Shown piece after piece: positions 46,089 to 54,827 of a stretch of 64,000 nt of DNA (positions within the stretch are counted from its first letter, which is position 1; every line of letters begins with the position of its first letter). The notes under the pieces were generated by a model. The model saw only the letters and a list, made by a program, of their open reading frames with translations. It ran no database searches and was not told where the DNA came from. The stretch comes from Mesorhizobium sp. GTDB taxonomy: Bacteria; Pseudomonadota; Alphaproteobacteria; Rhizobiales; Rhizobiaceae. The DNA lies in NCBI GenBank assembly GCA_004017535.1, contig SAJS01000002.1, positions 124,001-188,000 on the forward strand, written 5' to 3'. The position numbers and the translations under genes were made by a program.

Positions 46089-46873
46089 GCGGCGGACTGC
46101 GGCAACACGAACGGCATGCTTCCTTCGGGCAGCGCGCCGACCTTCAGCCTGCAGCCGAACACCTTCTCGATCAGTTCATCGTTCAGCACATCCACCGGTG
46201 CACCGGCTGCCGCCAGCTGGCCACCAGAGAGCACGAAAATCCGGTCGGCATACATCGCCGTCAGATTGAGGTCGTGCAGGATCGCCACCACGCCGCCGCC
46301 GCGCCAGGCGAAATCGCGCGCGATGTTCATGATGATGAGCTGGTGCTTGACGTCGAGGCTGGAGACCGGCTCGTCGAGAAAGAGATAGCGCGGTCGCCCT
46401 TCCAGCACTGGCGCCCAGACCTGGCAGAGCACGCGGGCAAGCTGCACGCGCTGCTGCTCGCCGCCGGAAAGCTCCTGGTAGAAGCGGGCACCAAAGCCGT
46501 CGAGGTCGACGCGCGCCAGCGCCCGCTCGGGCAGCCGCGTATCCTCGCCGGGCAGCACGCCCGAGCGCCCACCGATCAGGCCGAGGCGCACAATCTCGCG
46601 CACCGTGAACGGGAAGGATAGCGCCGTGGCCTGCGGCAGCACGGCGCGCAGCGAGGCTGCCTCGATCGGCTTCATGGCCGACAGGTCGCAGCCGTTGAGC
46701 GTGACGGTGCCGGTATAGGGGAGTTCGCCGGTCAGCGCCTTGAGCAAAGTCGTCTTGCCGGACCCGTTCGGCCCCACGATCGCAGAGACCTCTCCGGGCC
46801 GCGCCGTGAAGTCGACATGCGCGACAATGCGCTTGCCGCCGATCGCCACCGAGATATCGCGCGCTTCGATCAT
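46085..46873 (-). CDS. hmuV: Heme ABC transporter ATPase HmuV
   Basis: 262-residue ATPase powering heme import through HmuU. Walker A GPNGSGKTT (residues 34-42), Q-loop near LPQATALSFPFTVREIV, signature LSGGEQQRVQLA, Walker B YLFLDEPVSSLD and the ILHDLN switch histidine. The PQATALSFPFTV stretch is typical of HmuV. Last gene of the hmuSTUV operon, 7 bases after hmuU. Convergent with rirA, sharing a palindromic stop. Confidence 0.93.
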   Translation of the reverse strand: MIEARDISVAIGGKRIVAHVDFTARPGEVSAIVGPNGSGKTTLLKALTGELPYTGTVTLNGCDLSAMKPIEAASLRAVLPQATALSFPFTVREIVRLGLIGGRSGVLPGEDTRLPERALARVDLDGFGARFYQELSGGEQQRVQLARVLCQVWAPVLEGRPRYLFLDEPVSSLDVKHQLIIMNIARDFAWRGGGVVAILHDLNLTAMYADRIFVLSGGQLAAAGAPVDVLNDELIEKVFGCRLKVGALPEGSMPFVLPQSAA

Positions 46874-46880
46874 GGCAAGC

Positions 46881-47978
46881 TCACAGATCAATGACGCCGC
46901 GCTTGCGCAGCAGGATCCATAGGAAGAACGGCGCGCCGGCGACCGCCGTGACGATGCCGATCGGGAGTTCGGCCGGCGCGACGATGGTGCGGGCGACCGC
47001 GTCGGCGATGAGCAGCAGCGAAGCGCCGAGCAGCGCCGAGGCTGGCAGCAGATAGCGGTTGTCCGGCCCGATCGCCAGCCGCAGCACATGCGGCACGACG
47101 ATGCCGATGAAACCGATGCCGCCGCTGACCGCGACCGAAGCGCCGACCGCCGCCGACACGCCGACGATGGCCGTGTATTTCAGCCGCTGCACCGGTATGC
47201 CGAGATGCCCCGCGGTCGCCTCGCCCAGCGCCAGCGCGTTGAGGCCGCGCGACAGGAATGGCATCGCGGCAATCGCCAGGATGATCACCGGCCCGACGGT
47301 GCCGATCTTCGGCCATGTCGCGCCGGCCAGCGAGCCGAGCTGCCAGAAGGTCAGGTCGCGCAGCTGCCGGTCGTCGGCCATGAAGATGAGGACGCCTGTC
47401 AGCGCCATGGCAAGGGCGCTGATGGCGATACCGGCAAGCAGCATCGTGGCGACCGATGTCCGTCCCTGGCGGGTGGCGATGGCATAAAGCAGCAACGTCA
47501 CAGCGAGCCCGCCGAAGAATGCCGCGAGCGGCAAAGCGAGTGTGCCGAACGCAAGCGTGACGGGCGCAAGCCATGTGGCGTCAAGCACGATGATCGCCAC
47601 CGCGCCGAGGCTGGAGCCGGCGGAGACGCCAATCAGGCCGGGATCGGCAAGCGGATTGCGGAACAGCCCCTGCATAACCGCGCCGCAGACGGCGAGCGCC
47701 GCGCCGATCAGCGCGCCGAGCAGCACGCGCGGCATGCGGATGTCATAGACGATCAGCTGGTCGCGCGCCGCAAGCGCCGCATCCGCCGGCACAGCGCCAG
47801 TGAACCAGTCGCGAATGACGCGAACGGCGGACGCATCGGAAGCACCCGACGTGAGTGACAGGAACACGGAAAGGGTCAGCGCCAGGCACAAAAGCGCGAT
47901 GACGGCCCTTGCCCGAGCCGAACGATCGCCCTCGGCCGCCATCACCCTGGGCGCGCCGGCTATGGACTGTTCGGCCAT
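46881..47978 (-). CDS. hmuU: Heme ABC transporter permease HmuU
   Basis: 365-residue FecCD-family permease with about ten helices. Signatures: DIRMPRVLLGALIGAALAVCGAVMQGLFRNPLADPGLIGVSAGSSLGA and GGIGFIGIVVPHVLRL. It forms the inner-membrane channel for heme delivered by HmuT. Start at the ATG 6 bases after the hmuT stop. An N-terminal soluble stretch of about 25 residues precedes the first helix. Confidence 0.93.
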   Translation of the reverse strand: MAEQSIAGAPRVMAAEGDRSARARAVIALLCLALTLSVFLSLTSGASDASAVRVIRDWFTGAVPADAALAARDQLIVYDIRMPRVLLGALIGAALAVCGAVMQGLFRNPLADPGLIGVSAGSSLGAVAIIVLDATWLAPVTLAFGTLALPLAAFFGGLAVTLLLYAIATRQGRTSVATMLLAGIAISALAMALTGVLIFMADDRQLRDLTFWQLGSLAGATWPKIGTVGPVIILAIAAMPFLSRGLNALALGEATAGHLGIPVQRLKYTAIVGVSAAVGASVAVSGGIGFIGIVVPHVLRLAIGPDNRYLLPASALLGASLLLIADAVARTIVAPAELPIGIVTAVAGAPFFLWILLRKRGVIDL

Positions 47979-47984
47979 CGCCGC

Positions 47985-48878
47985 TCAGTCCGTGACCTGA
48001 TTGCCATAGATCGAGACGGCGAGATCGTGGATCGCGTCCGCCGTGCGCGGGCCGAAGCCGAGCAGATAGCCGCCCCACATGCTGACCATCTTGCGGTTCG
48101 TGCCTGCCGGTGTCGAGGCGACGGCTGGATTGGCGAACAGCTCGTCTTCCGAGATCGGCGGACCGCCGCCCTTCATCGTCAGGATGACATCCGGTTTGGC
48201 GCTGACGATCGCCTCGTCCGTCATCCCCTTGTAGCCGGAAAAGCCCTCGACCGCGTTGACCGCGCCGGCAAGCTTGATGATGCCGTCGGCCGCGGTGTCG
48301 CTGCCCGCGGCGAGGATCTTGCCGCCCTGCGTCGACAGCACGAACAGCACACGCTTGCGGTCCTTGATCGAGGCCGTCTGCCTTTCGGCGGTCGTCAGCT
48401 TCGCGTCCGTCTCCACCGCGAGCTTCTCGGCCTTGGCCTCGACGCCCAGCGCCTTGCCGATGATGCGGATCTTTTCGAGGATGCCCTCATGGTTGAAGTG
48501 GTCCGGCACCTCGATGAAAGGCACGCTCGATTTCTTCAGCACGTCGACCGCTTCTTTCGGGCCGCTGCCCTGCAGCGCCAGGATTCCGGTCGGATTGACC
48601 GACAGGACACCCTCGGGCGACAGCGCCCGCATGTAACCGACATCCGGCAGCTTCGCCGCCGCCTCGGGATAGGTGCTGGTCGAATCGCGGGCGACGAGAC
48701 GGCCCTCCTCGCCGAGAGCGTAGAGGATCTCGGTGATCGAGCCGCCTATGGAGGTGATGCGCGAGGAGTCGGGAAAGACAACCGTGCCTTCTCCCGCCTT
48801 GGCTGGCTGGATGGCGACGGCAAGCAGGACACCGAGCATCGGCGCAAGCGCCGCGCGGAAACTGAGAACAAAGCGCAT
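47985..48878 (-). CDS. hmuT: Periplasmic heme-binding protein HmuT
   Basis: 297-residue class III solute-binding protein with a signal peptide (FVLSFRAALAPMLGVLLAVA, cleavage near AKAGEG). SRITSIGGSITEILYALGEEGRLVARDSTSTYP is typical of HmuT, including the tyrosine used to bind heme. Start chosen at the ATG; a TTG three codons upstream has the AAGG site too close. It captures heme from the TonB-dependent receptor and hands it to HmuUV. Confidence 0.92.
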   Translation of the reverse strand: MRFVLSFRAALAPMLGVLLAVAIQPAKAGEGTVVFPDSSRITSIGGSITEILYALGEEGRLVARDSTSTYPEAAAKLPDVGYMRALSPEGVLSVNPTGILALQGSGPKEAVDVLKKSSVPFIEVPDHFNHEGILEKIRIIGKALGVEAKAEKLAVETDAKLTTAERQTASIKDRKRVLFVLSTQGGKILAAGSDTAADGIIKLAGAVNAVEGFSGYKGMTDEAIVSAKPDVILTMKGGGPPISEDELFANPAVASTPAGTNRKMVSMWGGYLLGFGPRTADAIHDLAVSIYGNQVTD

Positions 48879-48889
48879 TGGTTGCAACC

Positions 48890-49951
48890 TTATGCAGCGG
48901 TGGGGCTTGGGATGCGGGGTAGGTTCTCGGCCAGGAAACGCCAGTCCTCGCGCTCGCCTTCGCCTTCATGGCGCTTGCCGAAGAACTGGATGATCATCGC
49001 GCCATCGGCGTCATAGGCCTCCAGCGAGGTGACATGGCCGTCCTTGGTCGGCTTGCGCACCGCCCAGACCTCGTGGATGTGGTCGGCCCTCAGATGCAAG
49101 TGGAAGGTCTCGTCGAGCACATTGATCCACGGTCCCATCGGCTTGACCAACCTGATCGGGCCGGAATGGATCTGGATGCAGCCGCGGTTGCCCACGAAGC
49201 ACATGATCGGCATCCCGCCTGCGGCGGCATGATGGAACATGGCGCTTACCGCATCATTGTCGAGCAGCCAGGCATAGTCCTGGCCCACCATGCGCACCGC
49301 CTCGCGGCGGCTGAGCTTCAGCGTCTTCAGCATGCCGAAGAACTGATGCACGTCGGTGAGCCGGCTCCAGCGGTCGCGCAGATCGTCGATCGAGGCAACC
49401 GAAGCCTGCCCCTCACCTCCCCCTTCCGCGACGCTTGGGAGGATCGCGACGGTCGGTTCCTGGTTCGACGATTCGAGGCTCGCCACCAGTTTCTGATAGG
49501 CATAGAGGTTCGACGCCGGCCGCAGATGCACCTTGTGCACCGCCTCGCCCGCCGCGTCGAAGAACTGCAGGCTGCGGCGGATCTCGCCATCGTCGCGCTT
49601 CTCGACGGCAAAGCCATGCGCCCAGACCTTCGGGAAGATGCGCAGGTCGATGTTTTCGCCCAGAACCATGGCGTTGTGGTTGCCGGTGACGACCTTGTCG
49701 TAGACGCCGATCTTCTCATGCACGGCGCTTTCGTTGCGGGTCAGCGCCATCACCTCGCCGACCGCCTCGAGGCCGGTCAGCAGATCGTTGACGCGCGGCT
49801 CTACTCGCACCGTGCTGATGCCGCAATGCGCCGCGACCAGTTCCGCTTCCGAAATACCCAATTGCGCCGAGAGATCGCGCTCCCGCATTTTCGGATTTTC
49901 TTCTCGCACCCGCCGGATTTCCTCCGGCGACGGCTTCACGCGCTGGTCCAT
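48890..49951 (-). CDS. hmuS: Hemin-binding/degrading protein HmuS
   Basis: 353-residue cytosolic heme protein (HemS/HmuS family) made of two similar halves. Typical parts: REENPKMRERDLSAQLGISEAELVAAHCG at the start, MALTRNESAVHEKIGVYDKV, MFHHAAAGGMPIMCFVGNRGCIQIHSGP and the LDETFHLHLRADHI region with heme-contacting histidines. Start placed at an ATG with AGGTGA 5 bases upstream; another ATG 15 bases earlier (49966) is possible. It handles imported heme and may help degrade it with HmuQ. Confidence 0.92.
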   Translation of the reverse strand: MDQRVKPSPEEIRRVREENPKMRERDLSAQLGISEAELVAAHCGISTVRVEPRVNDLLTGLEAVGEVMALTRNESAVHEKIGVYDKVVTGNHNAMVLGENIDLRIFPKVWAHGFAVEKRDDGEIRRSLQFFDAAGEAVHKVHLRPASNLYAYQKLVASLESSNQEPTVAILPSVAEGGGEGQASVASIDDLRDRWSRLTDVHQFFGMLKTLKLSRREAVRMVGQDYAWLLDNDAVSAMFHHAAAGGMPIMCFVGNRGCIQIHSGPIRLVKPMGPWINVLDETFHLHLRADHIHEVWAVRKPTKDGHVTSLEAYDADGAMIIQFFGKRHEGEGEREDWRFLAENLPRIPSPTAA

Positions 49952-50000
49952 ATCGTTCACCTGCATTGCCTGATGTTCGTCTATCGCCCGCTGATCGCGG

Positions 50001-50207
50001 TCACTTGTTGAGGATCAGTTTGCCCTGGCGGGTGATCTTCAGACGGTAGAGCGCGCCGTGATGCTCGATGCCGATCTCATGCTCGCCCTGGAACAGCGTG
50101 TTGCTGGAGAGCGTCCTGACCGCCAACGGCACGCGTTCGTAACGCATCTGCGTGTCTTCCGGGCGGCGGACGCGATAGCGGAAATCGTTGGGATTGTGCG
50201 TGTTCAT
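50001..50207 (-). CDS. hmuP: Hemin uptake protein HmuP/HemP
   Basis: 68-residue basic protein of the HemP family. The family core is [36 protein letters not shown]. In Bradyrhizobium HmuP is a co-activator needed for hmuR expression together with Irr. It is the first gene of the leftward heme operon and lies opposite hmuR across a 201-base control region. Confidence 0.9.
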   Translation of the reverse strand: MNTHNPNDFRYRVRRPEDTQMRYERVPLAVRTLSSNTLFQGEHEIGIEHHGALYRLKITRQGKLILNK

Positions 50208-50272
50208 CGGGTCGGTCCCTTTCCTCTGACGGCCACCTTGGCCGCAGCCTCATAAAATGCCGATTCAATTCT

Positions 50273-50287
50273 TGACTCGAATAGTCA
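50273..50287 (+). promoter_or_regulatory. IRO box (TGA-N9-TCA) in the hmuP/hmuR gap
   Basis: TGA-CTCGAATAG-TCA is a perfect match to the RirA operator consensus, located 66 bases from the hmuP start and 121 from the hmuR start. It shares the word TTGACTC with the second box at 50311-50325 on the other strand. Confidence 0.65.
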
Positions 50288-50310
50288 TGTTTACTAGTCA
50301 GTGCATTACC

Positions 50311-50325
50311 GGACTAAATGAGTCA
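50311..50325 (-). promoter_or_regulatory. Second, one-mismatch IRO-like box near hmuR
   Basis: Read on the minus strand this is TGA-CTCATTTAG-TCC, one base off the IRO consensus. It lies 83 bases before hmuR. The two boxes face each other about 23 bases apart, so one RirA-controlled region could serve both divergent heme transcription units. Confidence 0.45.
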
Positions 50326-50408
50326 ACATTTAAGACGCCGGACGCGATCAAAAGTGCGAGCGAGCCACTGGCCAGCCAGCTACGAGCCTGAAAATCTGGA
50401 GTTGGGGC

Positions 50409-52625
50409 ATGGGGTTGGTGACTTGGGGACGGACGGGCCTGGCGGGCAAGAACTCGGGTCCGGGCTTCCGATCGATAGCGAGCGGCGTTGCCATCTTGAT
50501 GGCCGGAGCGGCGGCGATCGCACTCGGCGTATCGGTGGCAAAAGCGCAACAGGCCGCGCAGCCGGCGACCAGCCAGCAGGCCGATCAGAAAAAGACGGCT
50601 GACGAGAAGGCCGCCGCCGAAGGAACCTTGCTCGACAAGATCCTCGTCATCAGCCGCACTGGCGAGACGGCGATCCAGTCGCTGGCCTCGGCCAGCCATG
50701 TCGACCAGGAGCAGCTCGACCGCCGCATGGCGACCACGCCGAACGAGATGCTGCTCGGCGTGCCCGGCGTCGCCGTGCAGGCCGACGCGCGCCGCGTCTC
50801 TTCAAGCATCAACATCCGCGGTCTGCAGGATTTCGGCCGCGTCGCGGTCATCGTCGACGGCGCAAGGCAGGATTTCCAGCGCTCCGACCACGGCACGCAG
50901 TCGACCTTCTATGTCGATCCCGAGCTCATCAAGTCGGTCGATGTCATCCGCGGTCCGGTCGCCAACACCTACGGTTCCGGCGCCATCGGCGGCGTCGTCT
51001 TCTTCGACACCAAGGACCCCGCCGATTTCCTCAAGCCGGAAGAGACCTGGGCCGGCTCGCTGACCGGACGCTATGAGAGCAATGGTAAGGGCTGGACCAC
51101 CAGCGCCACCGGCGCCTACCGGATCAACGAGAACTGGGATGTTCTCGGCAACATCGTCTACCGCGACTATGGCGACTACAAGAACGGCGGCGGCGACACC
51201 GTTGCCGGCACCGGGTTCGACGTGCTGAGCGGCCTGCTCAAGACCACTATCCGCCCGACCGAAAACAGCGAATTGAAGCTTGGCTGGGTCGGCTCCAAGG
51301 ACGGCTGGACCGAGACCAGCGGCGGCGTGCCCGCCAACGACGTCGACCTTAAGTCGAACACCTTCACGGCCCGCTACAACATCACCGACGATGCCAAGAG
51401 CTGGCTCGACCTCCACATCAACGCTTCCTACAACAAGACCAATCTCGACCTGACGACGCTCACCGCGCAGAACCGCTTCAATCCGACCACCGGCCTGCCC
51501 GTGGTGCTGCCGGCCGGCTCGCTGTCGACTTTCGATGTCGGCACGACCGGCATCGACATCTGGAACACCTCGCGCTTCGAGACGGCGAGCGTCGCGCATG
51601 AGCTGACCTATGGCGGCGACTGGGTTGGCGACGATGTCGATACCGGCGGCAGCGCCGCCGGCGACAGTTTTTATACGCCGTCGGGCAAGCGAAACGTCTC
51701 CGGCGCCTACATCCAGGACAAGCTGACCTGGGAATGGCTCGAGGTCATTGGCGGCCTGCGCTATGACAATTACAGCCTGAAGGACGATACGAACGAGACC
51801 TCCGGCGACAGGGTTTCGCCGCGCATCACGGTCGGCGTCTCACCCTTCGAAAGCGCCGCCCTGGCAGGCCTGCAGTTCTACGGCACTTATGCCGAAGGCT
51901 ACCGCTCACCCTCGCTGACCGAAACCCTGATCAGCGGCAACCATCCCGCCGGCGTCAGCTTCCCGTTCCTGGCCAACCCGAACCTCAAGCCCGAGACCGG
52001 CAAGACCGTCGAGTTCGGCATCAACTACAAGCAGAACGACATTATCGAGGCGGGCGACGCGCTGCGGCTCAAGGCTGCCTATTTCAACAACAATGTCGAC
52101 GATTACATCGACGGCGTGACGCTCTCGCCCTTCGATCCGACCAGCGGTTGCCCGTTCGGCCCGGGCATTCCGATCTGCTTCCAGTACCAGAACTTCGCCA
52201 AGGCCAAGATCAACGGCTTCGAGCTGGAAAGCGTCTACGACGCCGGCTGGGGCTATGCCGGCCTGTCGGCCTCGATCATCAACGGCCACACCATCTCCTA
52301 TGAGGGCGAGCGCGCCGACCTTGCCACCATCCCCTCCTCGCAGGTGACGGCGCAGCTCGGCTTACGCTTCCTCGAGGACAAGCTGACCGTCGGCGGCGAA
52401 GTGCAGTATAACGGCAAGCCGAAGGGCAATGCGGTGGCCAAGGACTTCACACTGGTCAACGCCTTCGCCAGCTATCAGGCGACCGACAATCTTAAGCTCG
52501 ACTTCCGCGCCGACAATCTGTTCGACGTCAAATACACCAACCCGCTCAACGGCAGCACGACCGCCGCCCTCTACGAACCCGGCGTCACGCTGAAGCTCGC
52601 GGCAACCATGCGCTTAGGAGGCTGA
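50409..52625 (+). CDS. hmuR: TonB-dependent heme receptor HmuR
   Basis: 738-residue outer-membrane beta-barrel receptor. A long signal region (cleavage near AKAQQA) is followed by a TonB box-like DKILVISRT, the plug domain (MLLGVPGVAVQ, SSINIRGLQDFGRVAVIVDGARQ) and a 22-strand barrel. The heme-receptor signatures appear as YRSPSLTE (the FRAP position) and LANPNLKPET (NPNL). Start ATG after GGGG. It imports heme, or heme from hemoproteins, using TonB energy. Confidence 0.92.
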   Translation: MGLVTWGRTGLAGKNSGPGFRSIASGVAILMAGAAAIALGVSVAKAQQAAQPATSQQADQKKTADEKAAAEGTLLDKILVISRTGETAIQSLASASHVDQEQLDRRMATTPNEMLLGVPGVAVQADARRVSSSINIRGLQDFGRVAVIVDGARQDFQRSDHGTQSTFYVDPELIKSVDVIRGPVANTYGSGAIGGVVFFDTKDPADFLKPEETWAGSLTGRYESNGKGWTTSATGAYRINENWDVLGNIVYRDYGDYKNGGGDTVAGTGFDVLSGLLKTTIRPTENSELKLGWVGSKDGWTETSGGVPANDVDLKSNTFTARYNITDDAKSWLDLHINASYNKTNLDLTTLTAQNRFNPTTGLPVVLPAGSLSTFDVGTTGIDIWNTSRFETASVAHELTYGGDWVGDDVDTGGSAAGDSFYTPSGKRNVSGAYIQDKLTWEWLEVIGGLRYDNYSLKDDTNETSGDRVSPRITVGVSPFESAALAGLQFYGTYAEGYRSPSLTETLISGNHPAGVSFPFLANPNLKPETGKTVEFGINYKQNDIIEAGDALRLKAAYFNNNVDDYIDGVTLSPFDPTSGCPFGPGIPICFQYQNFAKAKINGFELESVYDAGWGYAGLSASIINGHTISYEGERADLATIPSSQVTAQLGLRFLEDKLTVGGEVQYNGKPKGNAVAKDFTLVNAFASYQATDNLKLDFRADNLFDVKYTNPLNGSTTAALYEPGVTLKLAATMRLGG

Positions 52626-52632
52626 GCGAGAC

Positions 52633-53046
52633 ATGAAACGCTTGATGACATCCTTTCGTCTGCTGACCTCGACGTTCGCGATGTCGATTGCGATGGTGCC
52701 GGCGTGGGCCCAGTCCGCGCCGGCTCCGGCCCCAGCTTCGGTATTGAGTCTCGAGCTCAATGCCGCGCAGCCTTCGGAAAAAGGCTGCCAGCTGACCTTC
52801 GTTGTCAACAACGCGCTCGGCGCCGACCTGTCCAAGGCGGCTTTCGAGATCGCGCTGTTCAACGAGGCGGGCGTCGTCGACCGCCTCACCGTGCTCGATT
52901 TCAAGGACCTGCCGTCCGGTAAGACGAAGGTCACCCGCTTCGACCTTTCCGGCGCCGACTGCGGTAAGCTCAGCCGCGTGCTGATCAACAGCGCGACCGA
53001 ATGCGCCGGCAGAGGCGTCGACCCCGCAGCTGCATGCGCGCGTTGA
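52633..53046 (+). CDS. Small secreted protein of unknown function in the heme operon
   Basis: 137-residue protein with a signal peptide (FAMSIAMVPAWAQ cleavage). The mature part starts Pro/Ala-rich, then reads like a single beta-sandwich domain with three or four cysteines (GCQLTF, SGADCGK, ATECAGR and a final Cys) that could form disulfides. It starts 7 bases after hmuR with an AGGAGG-like site inside the hmuR end, so it is co-expressed with the receptor. I recognise no domain; a periplasmic role in heme uptake is inferred from position only. Confidence 0.75.
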   Translation: MKRLMTSFRLLTSTFAMSIAMVPAWAQSAPAPAPASVLSLELNAAQPSEKGCQLTFVVNNALGADLSKAAFEIALFNEAGVVDRLTVLDFKDLPSGKTKVTRFDLSGADCGKLSRVLINSATECAGRGVDPAAACAR

Positions 53047-53163
53047 AGACCTCGACCAGGACCGCGATCGCTTTCGGGGTTTGACAAGTTGTGGGCTTCG
53101 AACCGGCACGCAACGCCTTTGTACAAGCACCGGCCGGCATAGGCCTGGTGCTGCTTGCGGTAA

Positions 53164-53193
53164 CCGATCTTGATTTGACCGATCTTGATTTGA
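53164..53193. repeat. 15-base tandem duplication upstream of tonB
   Basis: CCGATCTTGATTTGA occurs twice with no gap (53164-53178, 53179-53193) in the 185-base stretch before tonB. It ends in TTGACA, which could be a -35 element. If a GTG at 53091 were used as the tonB start, the repeat would be translated as repeated LTDLD, which seems unlikely for a TonB N terminus. Confidence 0.6.
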
Positions 53194-53231
53194 CAAGGAC
53201 GCGTCGCTTGCCGCAGGTCTCCTCGCGAGCC

Positions 53232-54188
53232 ATGCAGGACATCGACCCCCTCCCCGACGCCGACAGCGAACCGGCGATCCCGCCGGCCGAGCCGCTCGGG
53301 CAGCAACGGCAGTCGGCGCAAGACCGCAAATGGCCGGTGGCGATTGTCGTCTCCGGCTTGCTCCATGCCGCCGCCGCGGCGGCGTTTTTCATCGCGCCCG
53401 CCGGAACATTCGACACCCTGGACGCGATCCAGGCCGAGGGCAGCAGCCAGTCAGGCGCCGACGCCCAGGGCAGCGCCCTCAATGACGCGATGTCCGGCGC
53501 GGTGGATGTAACCTTGGTGGCGGACCCGCAGCCGGTGAAGCGCCAAGCAGTCCAGCCCACTCCGCCGGCCGAAGCGCCGCAACCGGCCAGCCAACCTGTA
53601 ACGCCTCAGCCTCCGGCTGAAGCCGCCCAGGAGCCTGCTTCCACGCCCGATATTCTGACGGCCGCCACAGCGCGCCAAGATGATCAGAGCGTGCCCATGC
53701 CCGGCGAACCGGCGCCCGCGATCGAGCCGCAAAGCGCTGCCGCGTCGCCTGCCGAACCCGAACACCCACCGGCCGCAACGTCGGGCGCACCGGCAGGATC
53801 GGGCCAACCCGTTGAGACGCGCGGCACGGAAACAGCGGATGGCGACGCGCGCGACGCGCCGACCATCGCCAGCAAGGGCAAGATGAAGACCGGCGCCGGC
53901 AATTCCCTGGAATCCCGCTACAGCGGCGAAATTCAAAAGAGGCTTGCCCGCGCCAACCGCCGCGTTTCGAAATCGGTCCAGGCAAAGGCCCGCAACAACG
54001 CCAGGGTGGTTTTCGTGGTCGCGGCTGACGGCAGCATCAGCGACCTGCAGCTCGCCGAAAGTTCCGGCTCAGCCGAGCTCGATCAATTCGCATTGACGCT
54101 GGTGCGCAAGCAGGCACCGTTCCCTCCCATTCCACCCGAGACGGGAAGATCAAGTTGGGTGTTCAAAGCGCGGATCGGTCCCTTTTGA
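53232..54188 (+). CDS. tonB: TonB energy-transducing protein
   Basis: 318-residue TonB-family protein. A short cytosolic part is followed by one membrane anchor (WPVAIVVSGLLHAAAAAAFF) with the conserved histidine used for contact with ExbB/ExbD, a long Pro/Ala-rich periplasmic spacer, and a C-terminal TonB domain (SLESRYSGEIQKRLARANRR, VVFVVAADGSISDLQLAESSG, DQFALTLVRKQAPFPPIP). Start placed at MQDIDPLP. It should energise HmuR. No exbB or exbD genes are present nearby. Confidence 0.9.
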   Translation: MQDIDPLPDADSEPAIPPAEPLGQQRQSAQDRKWPVAIVVSGLLHAAAAAAFFIAPAGTFDTLDAIQAEGSSQSGADAQGSALNDAMSGAVDVTLVADPQPVKRQAVQPTPPAEAPQPASQPVTPQPPAEAAQEPASTPDILTAATARQDDQSVPMPGEPAPAIEPQSAAASPAEPEHPPAATSGAPAGSGQPVETRGTETADGDARDAPTIASKGKMKTGAGNSLESRYSGEIQKRLARANRRVSKSVQAKARNNARVVFVVAADGSISDLQLAESSGSAELDQFALTLVRKQAPFPPIPPETGRSSWVFKARIGPF

Positions 54189-54244
54189 AGTCCCGGTTGA
54201 AGCCATCCTGAACGCCACAATTCATGCAATTCGAAAGGAAACCA

Positions 54245-54559
54245 ATGTACATCGCCATGAACCGCTTCAAGGTCCAGAACGGCTCGGAAGAAGCCTTCGA
54301 GAATGTCTGGAAAAACCGCGATTCCAGCCTCTCCGAAATGAAGGGTTTCAGGGAATTCCACCTGCTGCGCGGGCCGGTCAACGAGACCGAGGGCTACACG
54401 CTGTTTGCCTCGCACACGGTCTGGGCAAGCCAGGAGGATTTCGTCGCCTGGACGAAGTCGGAAAACTTCCGCGCCGCCCATCGCAACGCCGGCGGCTCGA
54501 AGGTTCATTACCTCGGCCACCCTCAGTTCGAAGGGTTTTCGGTCGTCGAAGGCGCATGA
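54245..54559 (+). CDS. hmuQ: Heme-degrading monooxygenase HmuQ (IsdG-like)
   Basis: 104-residue ferredoxin-like-fold monooxygenase. It opens with MYIAMNRFKV and has SHTVWASQEDFVAWTKSENFRAAHR, which provide the Asn, Trp and His typical of IsdG/HmuQ enzymes (Asn6, Trp69, His79). HmuQ of Bradyrhizobium degrades heme to biliverdin-like products and iron. Start at the ATG after AAAGGAAACC. It is the fourth gene after hmuR and completes the uptake-to-iron-release route. Confidence 0.9.
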   Translation: MYIAMNRFKVQNGSEEAFENVWKNRDSSLSEMKGFREFHLLRGPVNETEGYTLFASHTVWASQEDFVAWTKSENFRAAHRNAGGSKVHYLGHPQFEGFSVVEGA

Positions 54560-54576
54560 AACGCGCCTCCCAACTT

Positions 54577-54759
54577 CGTCATCCCAGGGCGAAGCAGGAG
54601 CGTAAGCTCCGTCGCGGAGACCCTGGGATCCATTCCGTGACCTCTATCAAAAAGTGCAAGCGGAGCAGAATTCTGCACCGCCGCAACGCTCACATGTAAC
54701 GGAATGGATCCTTGGGTCTACGCGGTGCGCTTCGCTTCCCGCTCCGCCCAAGGATGACG
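54577..54759. repeat. 183-base inverted repeat element
   Basis: The ends CGTCATCCCAGGGCG (54577-54591) and CGCCCAAGGATGACG (54745-54759) are inverted copies with two mismatches. A second nested pair, GGATCCATTCCGT (54626-54638) and ACGGAATGGATCC (54699-54711), is perfect. The element fills the convergent gap between hmuQ and putA and has no coding content. It resembles palindromic intergenic repeats of Mesorhizobium; the size would also suit a small non-autonomous mobile element, but no target-site duplication was verified. Confidence 0.7.
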
Positions 54760-54827
54760 ATCGCGATGGCGTCGGCCAATCCCCGCCACATGCCTAGCCG
54801 ACTGGCCAAAATCGCCGTGCTGGAGAG

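Noticed and set aside
53164-53193. Iron operator in the repeat upstream of tonB
   Set aside because: The closest fit is TGA-N9-TCT, one base off the consensus, and arises from the 15-base duplication itself; too weak to list as a site.
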